Positions 46,485-58,150 of a DNA stretch of 64,000 nt are shown here, in pieces. Within the stretch, counting starts at the first letter, position 1; every line of letters starts with the position of its first letter. The stretch is from Halictus rubicundus (lineage: Eukaryota > Arthropoda > Insecta > Hymenoptera > Halictidae), in assembly GCF_050948215.1 (NCBI RefSeq), contig NW_027488566.1:1973501-2037500 (forward strand), in the 5' to 3' direction. The notes below the pieces were generated by a model, which was not told the DNA's origin, searched no databases, and was given only the letters and a program-made list of their open reading frames with translations. Both the position numbers and the translations under genes were made by a program.

Positions 46485-46572
46485 ATATATGTATTTATAT
46501 TTATATATATATATATTTATATTTATATATTTATATTTATATTTATATATATATATTTATATTTATATTTAT
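45832..46572. repeat. (ATATTT)n microsatellite, about 740 bp
   Basis: A nearly pure hexamer array with TA-rich edges. The long open frame through it (alternating Ile-Phe) is compositional. The DUF4806-like gene ends four bases after it. Confidence 0.97.
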
Positions 46573-46575
46573 TTG

Positions 46576-47609
46576 TTACATCCTAGACTTGGCTCGCGAT
46601 AAAAATAAAGATACGTACTGTCGAATCTCTACCTCCGTAATTGAGTTTTGTCTTCTTCTTGTGGCAGCTGTAAAATTTAAATGAAAAATGAAACAAAATA
46701 CATATGTATTACGTATAGTTCGTGGCAATACCACATAAAAGTAATAAGTGTAGGTACTTACTCATTACAGCATCATATAATTTTAAATTAACGAAAGGTA
46801 ATTTTTTCTTCCGTCCTTGCCCGGAATAATATGACGCTGCTTCCTTTGTTATTTGTTTGCGGAGCATATTATAAATAATTCTTCTATTGGTGTCTCCACC
46901 GACTAAATATAACAGTTGTACCTAAAAGATATATGTCATTATTTATTTAATGTCATCATTACAGATTATAAATATGAACCATTTACTAAACAAAAATACT
47001 ATGAATCACATATAAAGTAAAAAAATCATATAATTCATATATTTCGGAAATTACCTAAAAATGCAAGTAATGTTTATATTTCCAAATACATACCAGCGAA
47101 TTAAATTTTTCCGTATGTTCTGATATAATCGCATCGAACTCATTGATGCTATTGATAGATCCTAACGGCAATTGATTCAGAAAATCTATCTCGCTACTTC
47201 CACCTAACTGGTTGCTTCCAGCCGTTACTGTGACGTTTAGTAACCTTTCTATCCTCTCTAATTTATTAAAAATTTGCTTAACGTCGTATTTTAAGTCTAG
47301 GTATTGTCTACTTAATGCGGCCAAATGATCCTCGTTCTTTTTCGTTACACGATGTAGATCTGTGTAGAATATCACAAAGTATTATTATTGCCTTAAGTTT
47401 ATTATTTTAGTATATGATCAATTAATTACTATTTTTATATTTATAATAAAAATTCAGCATTTTTGTTTATTTTCCGAGTTACTTGGGGTTTCCATGTGCG
47501 ATTGCTGAATTGGTTGGCTTTCATTTGACGAATCAGATGAGTCGGACGATTCGAAAATAATTCGCTTTCTTGAAACAGTGTCGTGTCGCGATTTCCTCGT
47601 TGGTGACAT
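46576..47609 (-). CDS. DUF4806-like transposon accessory protein, four exons
   Basis: Minus-strand gene from ATG at 47609 (MSPTRKSRHDTVSRKR) to TAA at 46576. Proposed exons: 47609-47483, about 47351-47092, about 46921-46762, about 46668-46576; phases fit and splice sites are GT/AG. The Ser-rich N-terminus is followed by a coiled-coil-like stretch (NEDHLAALSRQYLDLKYDV) and a globular region with LPLGSINSINEFD, then LLYLVGGDTNRRIIYNML and a basic tail ending AKSRM. This order matches the DUF4806 family as I know it, common near transposons in arthropods; its function is unknown. It lies downstream of the transposase on the same strand. No lesion seen. Confidence 0.65.
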
Positions 47610-47699
47610 TTTAAAAATGATATGAAACAATCCCTAAAAATATAAACTAATAAATAAATCAGCTAATATCTAATTTAAAATAAAGTAAGTAAATATAGG

Positions 47700-50600
47700 T
47701 TAATTATATTGATGAAGTAGCTCATATGCTGCGAAAAATGAATGGCATTTCACTACAAATGATATGTACAAAATTTCACTTAGTTCATAAGATACAATTT
47801 TATCAGCGAATTTATCAAATTTAAATAATCCTATTATTTTGGATTTAATAGGATGTTTATAAAAATTTTTTAATTTCGTTGATAATTTCCCAACTATTTT
47901 GTTTTCTAATATGTCTGTGACTTGTAGGACATGGCCATTTTTTAAAAAGACATAGCGGTCACTAAATCCATAAGCTTTTAATTTAAAATTAGGAAGTTGT
48001 ATTGTTTTTTTATTATTGTGTGTTGCAATCCTTATTTGGGTATTAATATTTTCCGTGACTGTAGGCATTCCATTTTCCGATAATCTATTTGTTATTTATG
48101 CTAAAGGTTTATTCCATCTACGCAGCATGCTTACTAACTTACCTAAATAATTTTCAAAAGGGAAGCAACTTAATTCCTCCAAAGAATATTTCAAATTTTC
48201 TACGTCGTCTGAAATGTGGACTAAATTATGAATATTGTATGTACAAAATTCTCTTCCGTAGAGACCTGCACAATTACCTACAAATTTAAATAGCATTCCC
48301 GGTGCTGTGTTTAACCACTCTGGGTTTGGATATAACTTATTATGTAATAAAATTCTAATAGAGGCATGAAATAACAAAAAGTGATCATAATAATTATCTG
48401 GAAGAATTTGTTTCAATAGAATGGGTCCCAAGTATAAAAGAAATAGTCGAAACTCTGTAGCTTTGAATCTTGATAACTCCGATATGGGTCGCGGTTTACG
48501 ATTAAATTCACTTGGTACATATTTGGCTGAAGATATCATTCTCTTTGATAGTTTATTTTTATCTGACTTTCTAAGCTGTGTCTTGCACCAATGACGGAGT
48601 AATTTTTTCATTACTCCTAAGCAACATAAATGCATATAGTCTAGAGAAAAATGTTGTATTATGTCGAATTGAATTATATTTAACAGAGGTTGTAACGTGG
48701 ACCTCTACTCGCCGCGTAGGAAGGCGGGGGCGGGGTCCACTCCGGGAATTTATGGGCTCAGAGGCCGGGCCGCGTACGGCCGTGAATACGCGGTCCTCCC
48801 GGTACTAACCGATTCTCGAAGGTTCTCAGAAATCGAAACGAACCTGCTGCTCGGGCGCCAGGCACCGGAAGGGTGCCACGCGAAACGCGGACGAAGTCCG
48901 CCCTTAGCCGAAGCTGGGGGCGGGAGGTGAACCTTCGGGAACCGCGAGAAGGTCGAGAGGCGCGAAAAGGGTCGGGGGTTCGGACACGGAAGGGAGCGAG
49001 GACAGCCCTCACGGCAGGGCGGATCGCGCAGGTGAAAAGATCGATAGTCGGGCTGGGCTCTACAATTTTATTGGCGTCGGATTTTACAAAGCCGCGGCCA
49101 CGTGGCCGCACCCGAGAGCCCGCGCTCTTCGTACAAAGTTTGCGGTAAGGTGGAGGGTTCGCAACGCGCTGTTGTCGATCGGTAAAATACGCCGCGGGGG
49201 TGCGGTAGATCGGCACGAGAATGGCCCCTCGCCGACGCGAGGGGTTCGCGGCACGCAGGTGGTCGGCGCGATTACGATATGACTGTCGCGGCGCGGTTTC
49301 GGTTCCAACGGACGGCGAACGCTCGGCGAAAACTTCGCGATAGGCTACGCGACGGCTCGATAGGAATAACGCGAGAAGTAACGTAACGAACGGATAGTTG
49401 CAAACGGTAACGGTGGCAGCTCCTCCGAGGAAGACTTCCGCACGATATTTTTGCGGGAACTCGCTGCCGCGGCTCAAGGTACCGGTGAATTCGGTACGAG
49501 CGGAATGTCCGAGGCGAGAAGCGCCCCGGCGCGTGAAAACTCGGGGAACGAGACGCGATATTACGCGTCCGACGGGCGATCCGCGAGCTCGCGTTGCCGC
49601 GAGGGCACGGAATCGTCGTCGGGCGACCTCGTCGGTTCCCCGACAGAGCCTGGCGAACCAACTCGCGAAAAATAAACGAAAAGGGTCACTTAGGGGACTC
49701 ACCGTTCCTGCCGGTAATATTTCCGCCGTTTGTCGCGGTTCTGCCCGTCTCGCTCGGGATGGTCTTCCGGTTGTTCGGCTCTTGCCTCGTAACGGTATCG
49801 AGATCGTGGTCCCGCTGTAGCTCGGTTGTGGAACTGCACGCACTTCGCGTGTACGATAATCGGAACGAATTTCGGTAGTACAAGCTACACGGCGGTCCGG
49901 GCTAGTTCGGTAGTTTTCTAGGTGCGACTCAGTACGGAAGTCACCGCGACAGTAATTCGGCCTAGTCCGTTCGCGTTACGGCAGGGTCCTCGCATCCCCA
50001 CTCCTTACCGTAGTCCGGCTTTTCCTCTAATAGGGCGCGCGTCTGGCGCGAAATTCGGAACTCGCAGGATCGTGCCTACGTCGGGTCCTTGGGCCCTAGA
50101 CCTTACGCGAAAATCATTCCGAAATAGAAACGCGGGGTAGATCTGCGATCTGCCCCGGTATGGAGAGGGGGGGCGCCTACCCCACCCTCGCCGAGGCCCC
50201 TTGCAATTGGCTAGGTGAGGCGACGGCAGGACCGCGAAATAGATTGTCGGTTGGTTGACAGGGGCCTTCGTCCCGCTTCGTCACCTCCGGGTTGTCTGGC
50301 CCGTGTGTGGCGTCGCCCATTCCTCGTTATTACCGGTGCACCGGATTTTCGTATTGGCCATGGTTTGGCGTAGGGGGTCCCGCGAAGCGCTGTGCCCTTT
50401 CCTCAGGTCGGCTGGATACCGGGGTGCCGTTCGCCTACCTGAAACTTGCCGGGCTCGGCGCGCGCGAAAGGGTGAAAGTGCGAGTTTCCTGTCGATTCGG
50501 GAGTTCCTCGGGGAGCGCTTCCTAACCTATCGAGCCGTGGTTCTATTCGCGACAACGTTGTTTTCGGGCAGTCCGGTCCCTTCGTTCGATTATTAGGGGC

Positions 50601-51600
50601 GCAAAAGGGCGACGTGGTTTGTGCAACGTCACAAGGTGTCCTTTGATTATCTTGATGATGAGAAAAATCATGAAAATTTTCAAAATGGAAATGCGTTCGA
50701 GCAGTAGCGTCATATTTTATATAACTAATTCGTTTTTTGTAATATATACCCGTTTCTGTACATCTTTCGCAACCTTTGTAACCCGTATGTCCTTTAATGT
50801 TTTTTAAAAATGCTCTCGCAGGTGCATCACAGGTAAAACATACAACACTTACTTTAAAATTATTACCATCGTAAGATAATCCATATTCTAAAATATCGTT
50901 CAATTCATGTATAAAATCATTTAAATAATCAGTCAAGGAATTAGGTTTTGCATCGCCATAATATATTGCTATTGGAAAAGGGGACACCGTACAATGTTTC
51001 AGTACTATTTTGCATAAAATGGGCCAAAACTGTTTATTTGAACTTGTTGAAAGTGGAATACCATCGACATTAAAAATTAATTGAAACATAAATGTTTCTT
51101 TTAGCTCCGTCAAAATACTTGCATTTTGTAACAGTCTTAATAAATGCACCTTTATACCTAAATATGAATATTGAGCTATCGTGTTCTTTTTGCTAATAAT
51201 TGTTGTAATATTGTTTGATGAGCGCTTAGTCTTTAATACAGTTCGTGCATCGCGTGGAATCTTATATTCAGGAAAAATGTCCATCAAGCCTTTTAATAAA
51301 CTATTTAGTTGAGAATGATTGATTTTATTTTCTAGGGACCATATTTTTAAAAACGTAAGTAATTTCAAATTTCGAAAAGCAGTACATGAATCATCCGTAG
51401 TGTAATTTGTGTTATTTGTAATTTGACAATCAAATGGTTGATTCATATCAGATAAGACGGGATCATTAATCGTTTGTGAATTAGTTCGTTATGATTCCAA
51501 TTGATTCTTCTACTGTGTCGCGACTAATCTGATTCTGATTCAAATTTAAAGCCATTTGTTTCTTTATAAATTTATATTTTTTGTATCGTTTTTCGGCCAT
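47700..51600 (-). pseudogene. CACTA-like transposase (Transposase_21 type), split
   Basis: Pieces in one order on the minus strand: 51600-about 51490 (MAEKRYKKYKF), 51446-50634, 48690-48096 and 48068-47700. Motifs: IFNVDGIPLSTSSNKQFWPIL, CDAPARAFLKNIKGHTGYKGCERC and LDYMHLCCLGVMKKLL. D residues in the first, second and third motifs are candidates for the active site. Lesions: a one-base shift near 51490, a 1943-bp solo LTR in a codon of the middle part (frame continuous across it), and a TAA at about 48093-48095 in the C-terminal part. The superfamily is my best match; TIRs were not found. Confidence 0.72.
48691..50633 (+). mobile_element. Solo LTR in transposase, 1943 bp, TSD AGGT
   Basis: It begins TGTAACGTGG, ends CAACGTCACA and is flanked by AGGT (48687-48690 and 50634-50637). 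GC-rich, with many open frames on both strands that carry no recognisable domain. Its length is large for a solo LTR. A 4-bp duplication fits the gypsy superfamily. Confidence 0.9.
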
Positions 51601-51834
51601 TGTGAAATTTGTGTAACTGCAAACTAAATGTTGTATGAAAAACTATCCTTGAAAACGTTAATTGTTAGTCTTCAGAAAATGGAAAATATATATACATATA
51701 TACATATATTTAAAAAATATAAAAATATGTATATTTATTTATTACACATAACAGATAAATGTACTTACCTTGAAGGAACCTGGATTCGGTAGGCGAATGC
51801 CTTCGAATGAGTATTCAAAATCAGGACACAGTGG

Positions 51835-52458
51835 TGTCGCGGCAGTGTCCGGGGTAGTTAGCCTAGCGCGATTACGAATCTAACCGTTGTGACTCAGCGC
51901 GACTGAACTTTTCGACTCGACTCGGATTCGGCTGTGACTAGGATCTATAGCTCGGCTGTGACCTAGACTCCTAGCGTCGGTAGTCTGCCGTCTTATATTT
52001 CCAAAACGAAAAGTCCTTTCGAGGAACTTCCACCAATCAGTGAATTTTGCATAACACGCCCACGTCCCACGCCCCTCGTGCGTGAGAAGGGTGAGCGCGT
52101 CGTTTCGTTAAAAATCTAATGTTGGTGATGCAGCGGAGTGTCTTCCGGGCCCAGTGCTAAGTGCGGTACGTGCCTGCTGGCTTACATCAACGGGCCCAGC
52201 TTTCCCGGTTGATAGAAACCAGGCACGCGTCGCTGGGACACTCTAAGCTGGAAACCCTTCGACTACCAAAATTTATGGCGTCCACTTGCGCTATTAAGTT
52301 CGTCGCTAGGAACTACAAGGACACATCTGTCCGCTAAGTGGCCAAAATCGTTTAAAGACGTTTTCTCACAAATAGCGTCTTATGCTGTGCAAACCATAAA
52401 TCTTTCTTGGTGCTGGTGCGCTGAAGGTTTCTCTTCCGGCGCCCAGCTAGCCGCTACA
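51835..52458 (-). repeat. LTR-like repeat, copy B
   Basis: Partner of 20030-20650, ending GCCGCTACA on the plus strand. The CGCCCACG..CCACGCCCC..GCGTGAGAAGGGTGAGCG stretch is well preserved in both. Confidence 0.65.
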
Positions 52459-52934
52459 ACCTTTTCTGCGAACGATGAAATGCAGGTGTCGAGAACACGT
52501 ATGACCGTATCGTTTATTATTACCGAAACTATAATATATTAGTTTGCGTAAACTATACACACACAAACAATTGTCAATTCTTCAATCGCACACAGTTTTT
52601 ACAAACTGTATTAATACTTATATTTGAGGACTTTACGTTTTTCTGTCAAACACTACTGTATACTATATAGCTCGCGCTCCGCAGTCAACCGTTCAATCAG
52701 AATGCTAGCTTGCTAACGAATTAATGCATTTCTTTACTTTGACCGAAGTCAATTGTTTATATTTTCTGGCGCTGCGAGTCTAATCTCCAGATTCTCTTTA
52801 GACAAAGCCGAGAAAGATCCCGAATAGGTTCCAGAAATGCTATAGGGAGTCTGTTGCTACGAACTTTTTTAATTTTACAGTTCAATCAGATTGTGTAAGA
52901 CGCAAGAGCTACACGATTATTTTTCGTGCAACAA
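52459..52934. other. Unassigned region
   Basis: About 480 bp with no open frame of note, no domain and no repeat partner that I can see. It may be interior sequence of the LTR-like element on its right. Confidence 0.35.
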
Positions 52935-53395
52935 CTTATTAAATTATAATATAAATGTATGTCGATTAAGTGACACACACGAATTCAAAGTAAATTAAAA
53001 GTAAACATTTTACTTAGCAACATATTGTAGAACAAATATTTTTCCATGATGAACATAAAATATTTCCTACATATTAAAAAAAAAATTCTATTTCTAATAT
53101 TACATAAAGATGCATTTTATAATAATAAAAAATATTTTTTTCATAATATAAAATAAATATTATCTGTATATTAGGAAAAAATATTCCATCTCTAATATGA
53201 AATAAAGATTCATTTAATATTTAGAAAAAAATATTTTTTTCGTAACATGAAATAAATATTTCCTGCATATTTAAAAAAAAAATATTTATTTCTTAATATA
53301 AAGTAAATATTGCATTTATATTTGAATATTTAAAAAAGATTGAATCTCTTTCTAATATTATATGAATGTGTATACAATATTTTGTGCTACTAGGG
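52935..53395 (-). repeat. AT-rich CCTAGTAGCACAAA repeat, copy 3
   Basis: Inverted copy ending TTTTGTGCTACTAGGG at 53395, related to 31871-33250. It abuts the broken LINE ORF2 at 53396. Confidence 0.8.
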
Positions 53396-55065
53396 GTGTT
53401 TCAGGGCTATTGGGGGGATTCTGTCGGTCCCGGTTGAGGTTTTGTTTGGGAGTTTTTTAATGATACTTGCAACTGTGTGTGGGGTACAGAATGGGTCAAT
53501 TTCGTTGTCCGAGTCGTCTGGGTGTGTGGCGATATTTTGGTCGGAGAACTGTGTAATGGTGTTTTTGTTGTGTCGGTTATTTGTGAATTCGTTTGTTAGT
53601 GTGAGGGTGGTGTTGTCTATTAGTTCTTTTAGTCTTGTTCCGTTGTTAAGATATCGTGGGGAGTTGATTGTTTCGTAGTATGCTCCTATGGCGTTGAGTT
53701 TGTCCGTCGGTGTTGTTAGTATGTACATGCCTTTAGTTGTTTGGAGGGTTGAGGTGTTGCATTGGCTTCTGGTAATGATTTGTCTGTTGTTTTGCTTTAT
53801 GTGTATGGCGTCTATTGTGAATGGGGGTTTACGTCGGAATATGGAATTGATTTTAGGGAAGAAAGTGTCCGAGTTTCTATGGTCTATTTGTTTGATAACG
53901 TTAGTCCAGTATTCGTTAATGGCTTTTCTGAATTCCGAGTGTAGTTTTTTTGTTAGGAGTTTGTGAGTGAATTTTTGCTGTTTTTGTTATGGATAGGTGT
54001 GAGTTGGGGTCGGTTAGATGTAGTCTGTGTAATATTGTTGTTAATGTCTTTTTTTGTTTTTGTAGTTTGGCGATTTTTCTGTTAATATACATTGTCGTGT
54101 TATTGCGTTTCTAGTGTTGGGGGGGGGGGGTGGTGTGTGTCTAATGCGTTCTGTATGGCTTCGGTTATGATGAGGAGGTTGTTGTCGATGTCTGTTGTGG
54201 TCAAGTTGCGATTGGTGGGGATCGTATTTGTATAGTGTCTGTCTAGGTGTTTAGTGTAGTTTTTCCATTTGGTGGCCTTGTAGTTTAGTTTTATGGGGTC
54301 TGGGTTTGTGGTTGATGAGATGTTTGAGGGCAGGATGAATTGCATTGAAATAGCTAGGTCGTCACTGTCGTAGGGCAGTGTACTGGCTTTCCCGTTTGTA
54401 TTGTATGCTAGCTCGAGCCTGGCATCTGCGAGGCAGATGTCCAGGAAAGACTGGCCCGGTTTGTATGTGGGCGGGGTGGTGGTGGTTGTAATTGTGTTGA
54501 GTCTGTATGTTAGGTCGTGTTTGTTTTCCCATTTTTTAAAGTATCGTCCGCTCTGGTTGTTTGTTTTGTCCCCCCAGTTCGTCCGTTTAGTGTTGAGGTC
54601 TCCGGCTATTATGTAGTAGTTGTTGTCGTCGTGGAGTTTGAGTGATTGGTATAGGTGGTCGAGTTCAGTTATGTAAAGTGTTCTGTTGTCGTTTGTCGCG
54701 TATGCACTTACTATGTAGATTGTGTGGTTGTTTATGATCTTTATCTTTATAATTGTGTATTCTAGTATTTTGTTGTCTATTGAGGAGGGGGAGTGAATAG
54801 GTTCGCGTGGTATATCGTTTTTGACTAAAATTGCTGTTCCTTCGCCTTGGGTTGCGTTGGGCCTGTCTTTCCTGTAAAGCTTGTAGTCTTTGAATGTGAT
54901 ATTATGTGAGGGGTTGAGCTTGGTTTCCGATAGTAGTATTATGTCGTGGTTGTGTGTTTGTAGGAAGTGTTTCAGGTCGAGTCTGCGTGGGTGTGAGATT
55001 AGTGAATTTACGTTAATGGCTGCAATTTTTATGGTGGTGGGAGGGCTGGCGGCGTTATTACTCAT
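53396..55065 (-). pseudogene. Jockey ORF2 fragment (endonuclease, RT start)
   Basis: The N-terminal endonuclease (55065-54100) has SETKLNPSHN and GDLNTKRTNWGD, but the motif read as SDHLAVS in the other copy is SDDLAIS here, so the catalytic His is lost. A frameshift near 54100-53970 leads to the 53728-53396 segment. ORF2 begins inside the end of ORF1 (8-base overlap). No RT active site remains. Confidence 0.88.
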
Positions 55066-56596
55066 TATGTTTGTCGAATAGTGTGTTTAGAACAAATTCT
55101 AGTTTTTCTGTGTTGATTGCTACCTGTGTGGCTATTTGCTGTATCTGTGCGGTGATGATAGTGGCTATTTCGGTCTTGAGATTGTTGATCCATTCGTGTG
55201 GGGGTTGCTGGGTGGTTGGCTTCTCGGTTTGGTGTGGGCTGGATGATCTGTCGATCCTTCGTGGTTCGCTGGTGGGTGGTGGTTGTTGCGTCGTGATTGA
55301 TGCTTGGGATGGCTGCTGGGTTGGTGGTGGTCCTCTGACCATTTGCGCGAATGAGCGGTCGCTTGTGACTGCTGTCGCAATTTTTTGAATTCTGTTAGCG
55401 TTTTTTTGTTTGCTGTGGATGTGAGTATCTTTCTTTAGTTTAATCGCGAACTTTATAAATGGGCAGCCTTTGTAGGAGGCAGGGTGGCCTTTTGGCCACA
55501 GTTGGCACATTTTAAATTGTCGCGGCTGCCAGTGTTGGTGAGGGGGCAGTTGCCTGGCCCGTGATTTTTTGCGCACTTAACACAGCGATATTCTAAGTGG
55601 CAATTTTTGCTCGCGTGTCCGAGACGTTGGCATTTTTTGCACTGAAATATTTGTGGTTTCTTTAGGTGTTCCCATTTGACTTTTTGGTAAGCGAGGGTTT
55701 TGATTTTGAAGATTGCTGCTGTTCGGCTTTCTCGGCTGAGTTGTATTAAGTGGTGGTATTTGTCCGGGTTTTGCTTGTTGTACGTGAATTTGGTGACACT
55801 GATTATCTGGATGTCTGGTAGTTTAAGATCTTCAATTTCGCTTTTGATGTCGGCTGTTGAGAAGTTACCTTTTATGCCTTTTACTAATATTGATTTGGGT
55901 TTGTGTTCCTCGGGGGTGTACGTGTAATATTGTGTATTTGCTTCTGTGAGTTTATCAGTTATTGCTGTGTAACTTTGGAGGTTTTTTGTGTATATTGTGT
56001 GGTTGTCTTTATCATTTTCTTTTACTGTGAAGTCCTGTTTTTTTAAGTTTAGTGCCAGTGCGGTTTGAATTATCGTCTCTATGTTAGAGTTCACCGTGTA
56101 GATTGGTGGGGGTGCGTAGGTTTTCGGTTTGTGTTGGATGCTGGTTGGCTGCGTGTTGGGGGTGTTTTCGTTCAGTTCGTTGTCACTGTCGTCTGAGAGA
56201 TGCTGGTATTGGTTGGTTAGAAGCAATGTGTCAGAGATGCTGATGAGATTGGTTGGTGTTTTCTGGGTTTTTTGGGGAATTCCCATGGGCCTTTACTGGG
56301 GTCTTTTTTTTCTTCTGCGTCGGTCGGGTTCTGGGGTGCTCCGAGGGATGGCGCTGGGGCTCCTTTTTTCGAGCTGCTGCTAGGTTTGGCTGCAGAGTTT
56401 TTAGGGGGGTTGTTGCCCTGTTGTTTTCTTTGAGGATGTCTTTGTACATTCTCTCTAGATGCCCCGATGTTAGTTTTGCGATTTTGGATGAGGTGGATGT
56501 TCCTGGCTTATTGTTAATGTCCTTCAGGCTGTTTTCCTTGTTGTCCATCTCGCTGGGGAGACGTCTCTTGGGACGCGGCAGCGGGTTGGCCGCCAT
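55058..56596 (-). pseudogene. Jockey ORF1 fragment series
   Basis: Three overlapping frames, 56596-56231, 56286-55453 and 55576-55058, together make one ORF1 with two frameshifts. The start MAANPLPRPKRR matches the other copy (MAPTPLPRPKRR). Zinc motifs CKKCQRLGHASKNC and CVKCAKNHGPGNC are intact; the third knuckle is broken by a frameshift. Confidence 0.87.
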
Positions 56597-56666
56597 TGGG
56601 CCCGATACGGGAAGAGGGTGCCTCGTCGAGTATCGGGGCCAGGCACTTTTTTGGCACTCACTTCCA

Positions 56667-57146
56667 CATTTATTTTATATTAAGTAACAAATATTTCTTT
56701 TTAAATATTCAGCAAAATATATATTTCATGTTACGAGGAAAATATGTTTTTCTAAGTATTAAATGAATCTTTATTTCATATTAGAAGTAGAATATTTTTT
56801 CCTAATATACAAATAATATTTATTTAATATCACGAAAAAATATTTTTTTCTCATTATAAAACAAATCGGAAATAAAGATATCTTTATTTCATATTAGAAA
56901 TAGAATAATTTTTGCAAATACAGATAATACAGAAAATATTCTCTCAACAAACAGTGCGCAGAAAGTAATACATATTCATAGTTTCTAATTTTTGTTATAA
57001 TATTTTCTTAAATTTGAAAGTTTTATTGAATGTTTTTTAAATATTGAATTTATATTTTTCAAATATTAAATTCACATTTTTTTAATATTTACTTTATATT
57101 TTTTAAATATCTAGTTTATATCTTCTGAATATTTAGCTTATATTTT
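56667..57146 (+). repeat. AT-rich repeat, copy 4 (mixed orientation)
   Basis: 56667-56960 is in plus orientation and matches 31960-33110, including the unoccupied site of the 908-bp LTR at about 56755. From about 56975 the orientation inverts and matches the 33.2-33.6 kb unit. Confidence 0.8.
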
Positions 57147-57368
57147 TGTTAGGATTATATGGACGTGGATCTAATGGTAGACTTTAACACACTTTATTTA
57201 ATATACGAAAATTACATGCTTTCGCGCGTAGAGAAGAATGTGGAGTGTTCCAGAAAAGAAAGAACGCAGACCAAACGGAATCACTCCTAGAAAACAAAAG
57301 ACGATCAGTCCGATAGACGCATTCTCATGCAGATTTCGCGAATAACTGTCGAGTATTAATTCTCAACA
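57147..57368 (+). mobile_element. Solo LTR, 222 bp, TSD ATTTT
   Basis: It begins TGTTAGGATTATATGG, ends TTAATTCTCAACA and is flanked by ATTTT at 57142-57146 and 57369-57373. Short length, TGTTAG start and 5-bp duplication suggest a copia-type LTR. The uninterrupted host sequence is at about 33390. Confidence 0.88.
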
Positions 57369-57621
57369 ATTTTTTTAACATTCAATTTATATTTCTTGTA
57401 CATGTATACAATATTTAGATCCATTATTTTTCTCATATGAAAAAATGTGGCTTAAAAAATATTTTTACAATATTTGAAAAAAATATCTATCTAATATTTT
57501 TGTGCTACTAGGGAACTTTGTCGCATTAATGTTATTATAATATAAATACATGTCAATTAAGTGACAAACACAAATTCAAAGTAAATTAAAAGTAAACATT
57601 TTACTTCGCATCATATTCGGG
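57369..57621 (-). repeat. AT-rich repeat, copy 4 right part
   Basis: Inverted relative to 33170-33400 and closely similar to it, including TTTGTGCTACTAGGG at 57499-57513. Confidence 0.8.
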
Positions 57622-58150
57622 TGTAACAGACCTGGCTGCGCCAGGCCTGTTCCTAGCCGTACGCGCCCCGAACGCGAACCGCCCCGAACACGACCGACGG
57701 ATACCGAGCTCCGTCGGTACCCGCGAGCGCACCCCCGCGACCCCCGCACCGCCGAACTGATCTTGGCGGGAACCGGAACCCGCCATGATGCGATACCGTC
57801 CCGCCGGATGCGTGACGCCACCGGAAAAACCGCCCGCGAACCGCACCGCACCGGACCCCTCGCCTAGCAAGACGAGAGAGACGAGGCGGAAAACGGTCTC
57901 TTTGGCCTTCCGCTACGCTCGCGCTTGGACGTACTTTTCCGATCCGATCTCTAGCCGCCGATACCGACCGCCCGATCACGACCGGAATCGTCCTTCGCGA
58001 CGCCGAGAAGCCGCCCGTAAGCTACGACTCGCGAGAGTATATTTTACCCGCGGAAATTGTAACCGCGAGTGTGCCGAAATTTCCGCGCGACCCGCGAATC
58101 CAGAATACGCCGCTGCGTACGGCCATGACCACGCCGTGACCCGACACCTT
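57622..58150 (+). mobile_element. Truncated GC-rich LTR (27971/32050 family)
   Basis: It begins TGTAACAGACCTGG, as in the two solo LTRs at 27971 and 32957, and tracks them through a GATACGCCG..GCGTACGGCC block near 58100. Roughly the last 200 bp and the CA end are missing. Confidence 0.78.

Larger units (their letters stand above)
53396..56665 (-). mobile_element. Jockey-clade LINE 2, 3' half missing
   Basis: Same family as the LINE at 36-42 kb: 5' end near 56660 (GGCCCCGATACTCGACGAGG), ORF1 56596-55058 and ORF2 from 55065. ORF2 stops at 53396, just after the GTDRIPPI motif at the start of the RT, where an AT-rich repeat takes over. The rest of ORF2 is not on the other side of that repeat, so this is not a simple insertion. 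Confidence 0.88.

Noticed and set aside
45265..46602. Open frame of 445 codons
   Set aside because: Most of it is alternating Ile-Phe-Tyr translated from the ATATTT microsatellite.
48758..49843. Arg-rich open frame of 361 codons on the minus strand
   Set aside because: It lies inside a GC-rich solo LTR with clear TSDs and has no recognisable domain.
53396..53396. Clean insertion of the AT-rich repeat into the second Jockey LINE
   Set aside because: The rest of ORF2 is not found on the far side of the repeat, so a deletion or other rearrangement must be involved.
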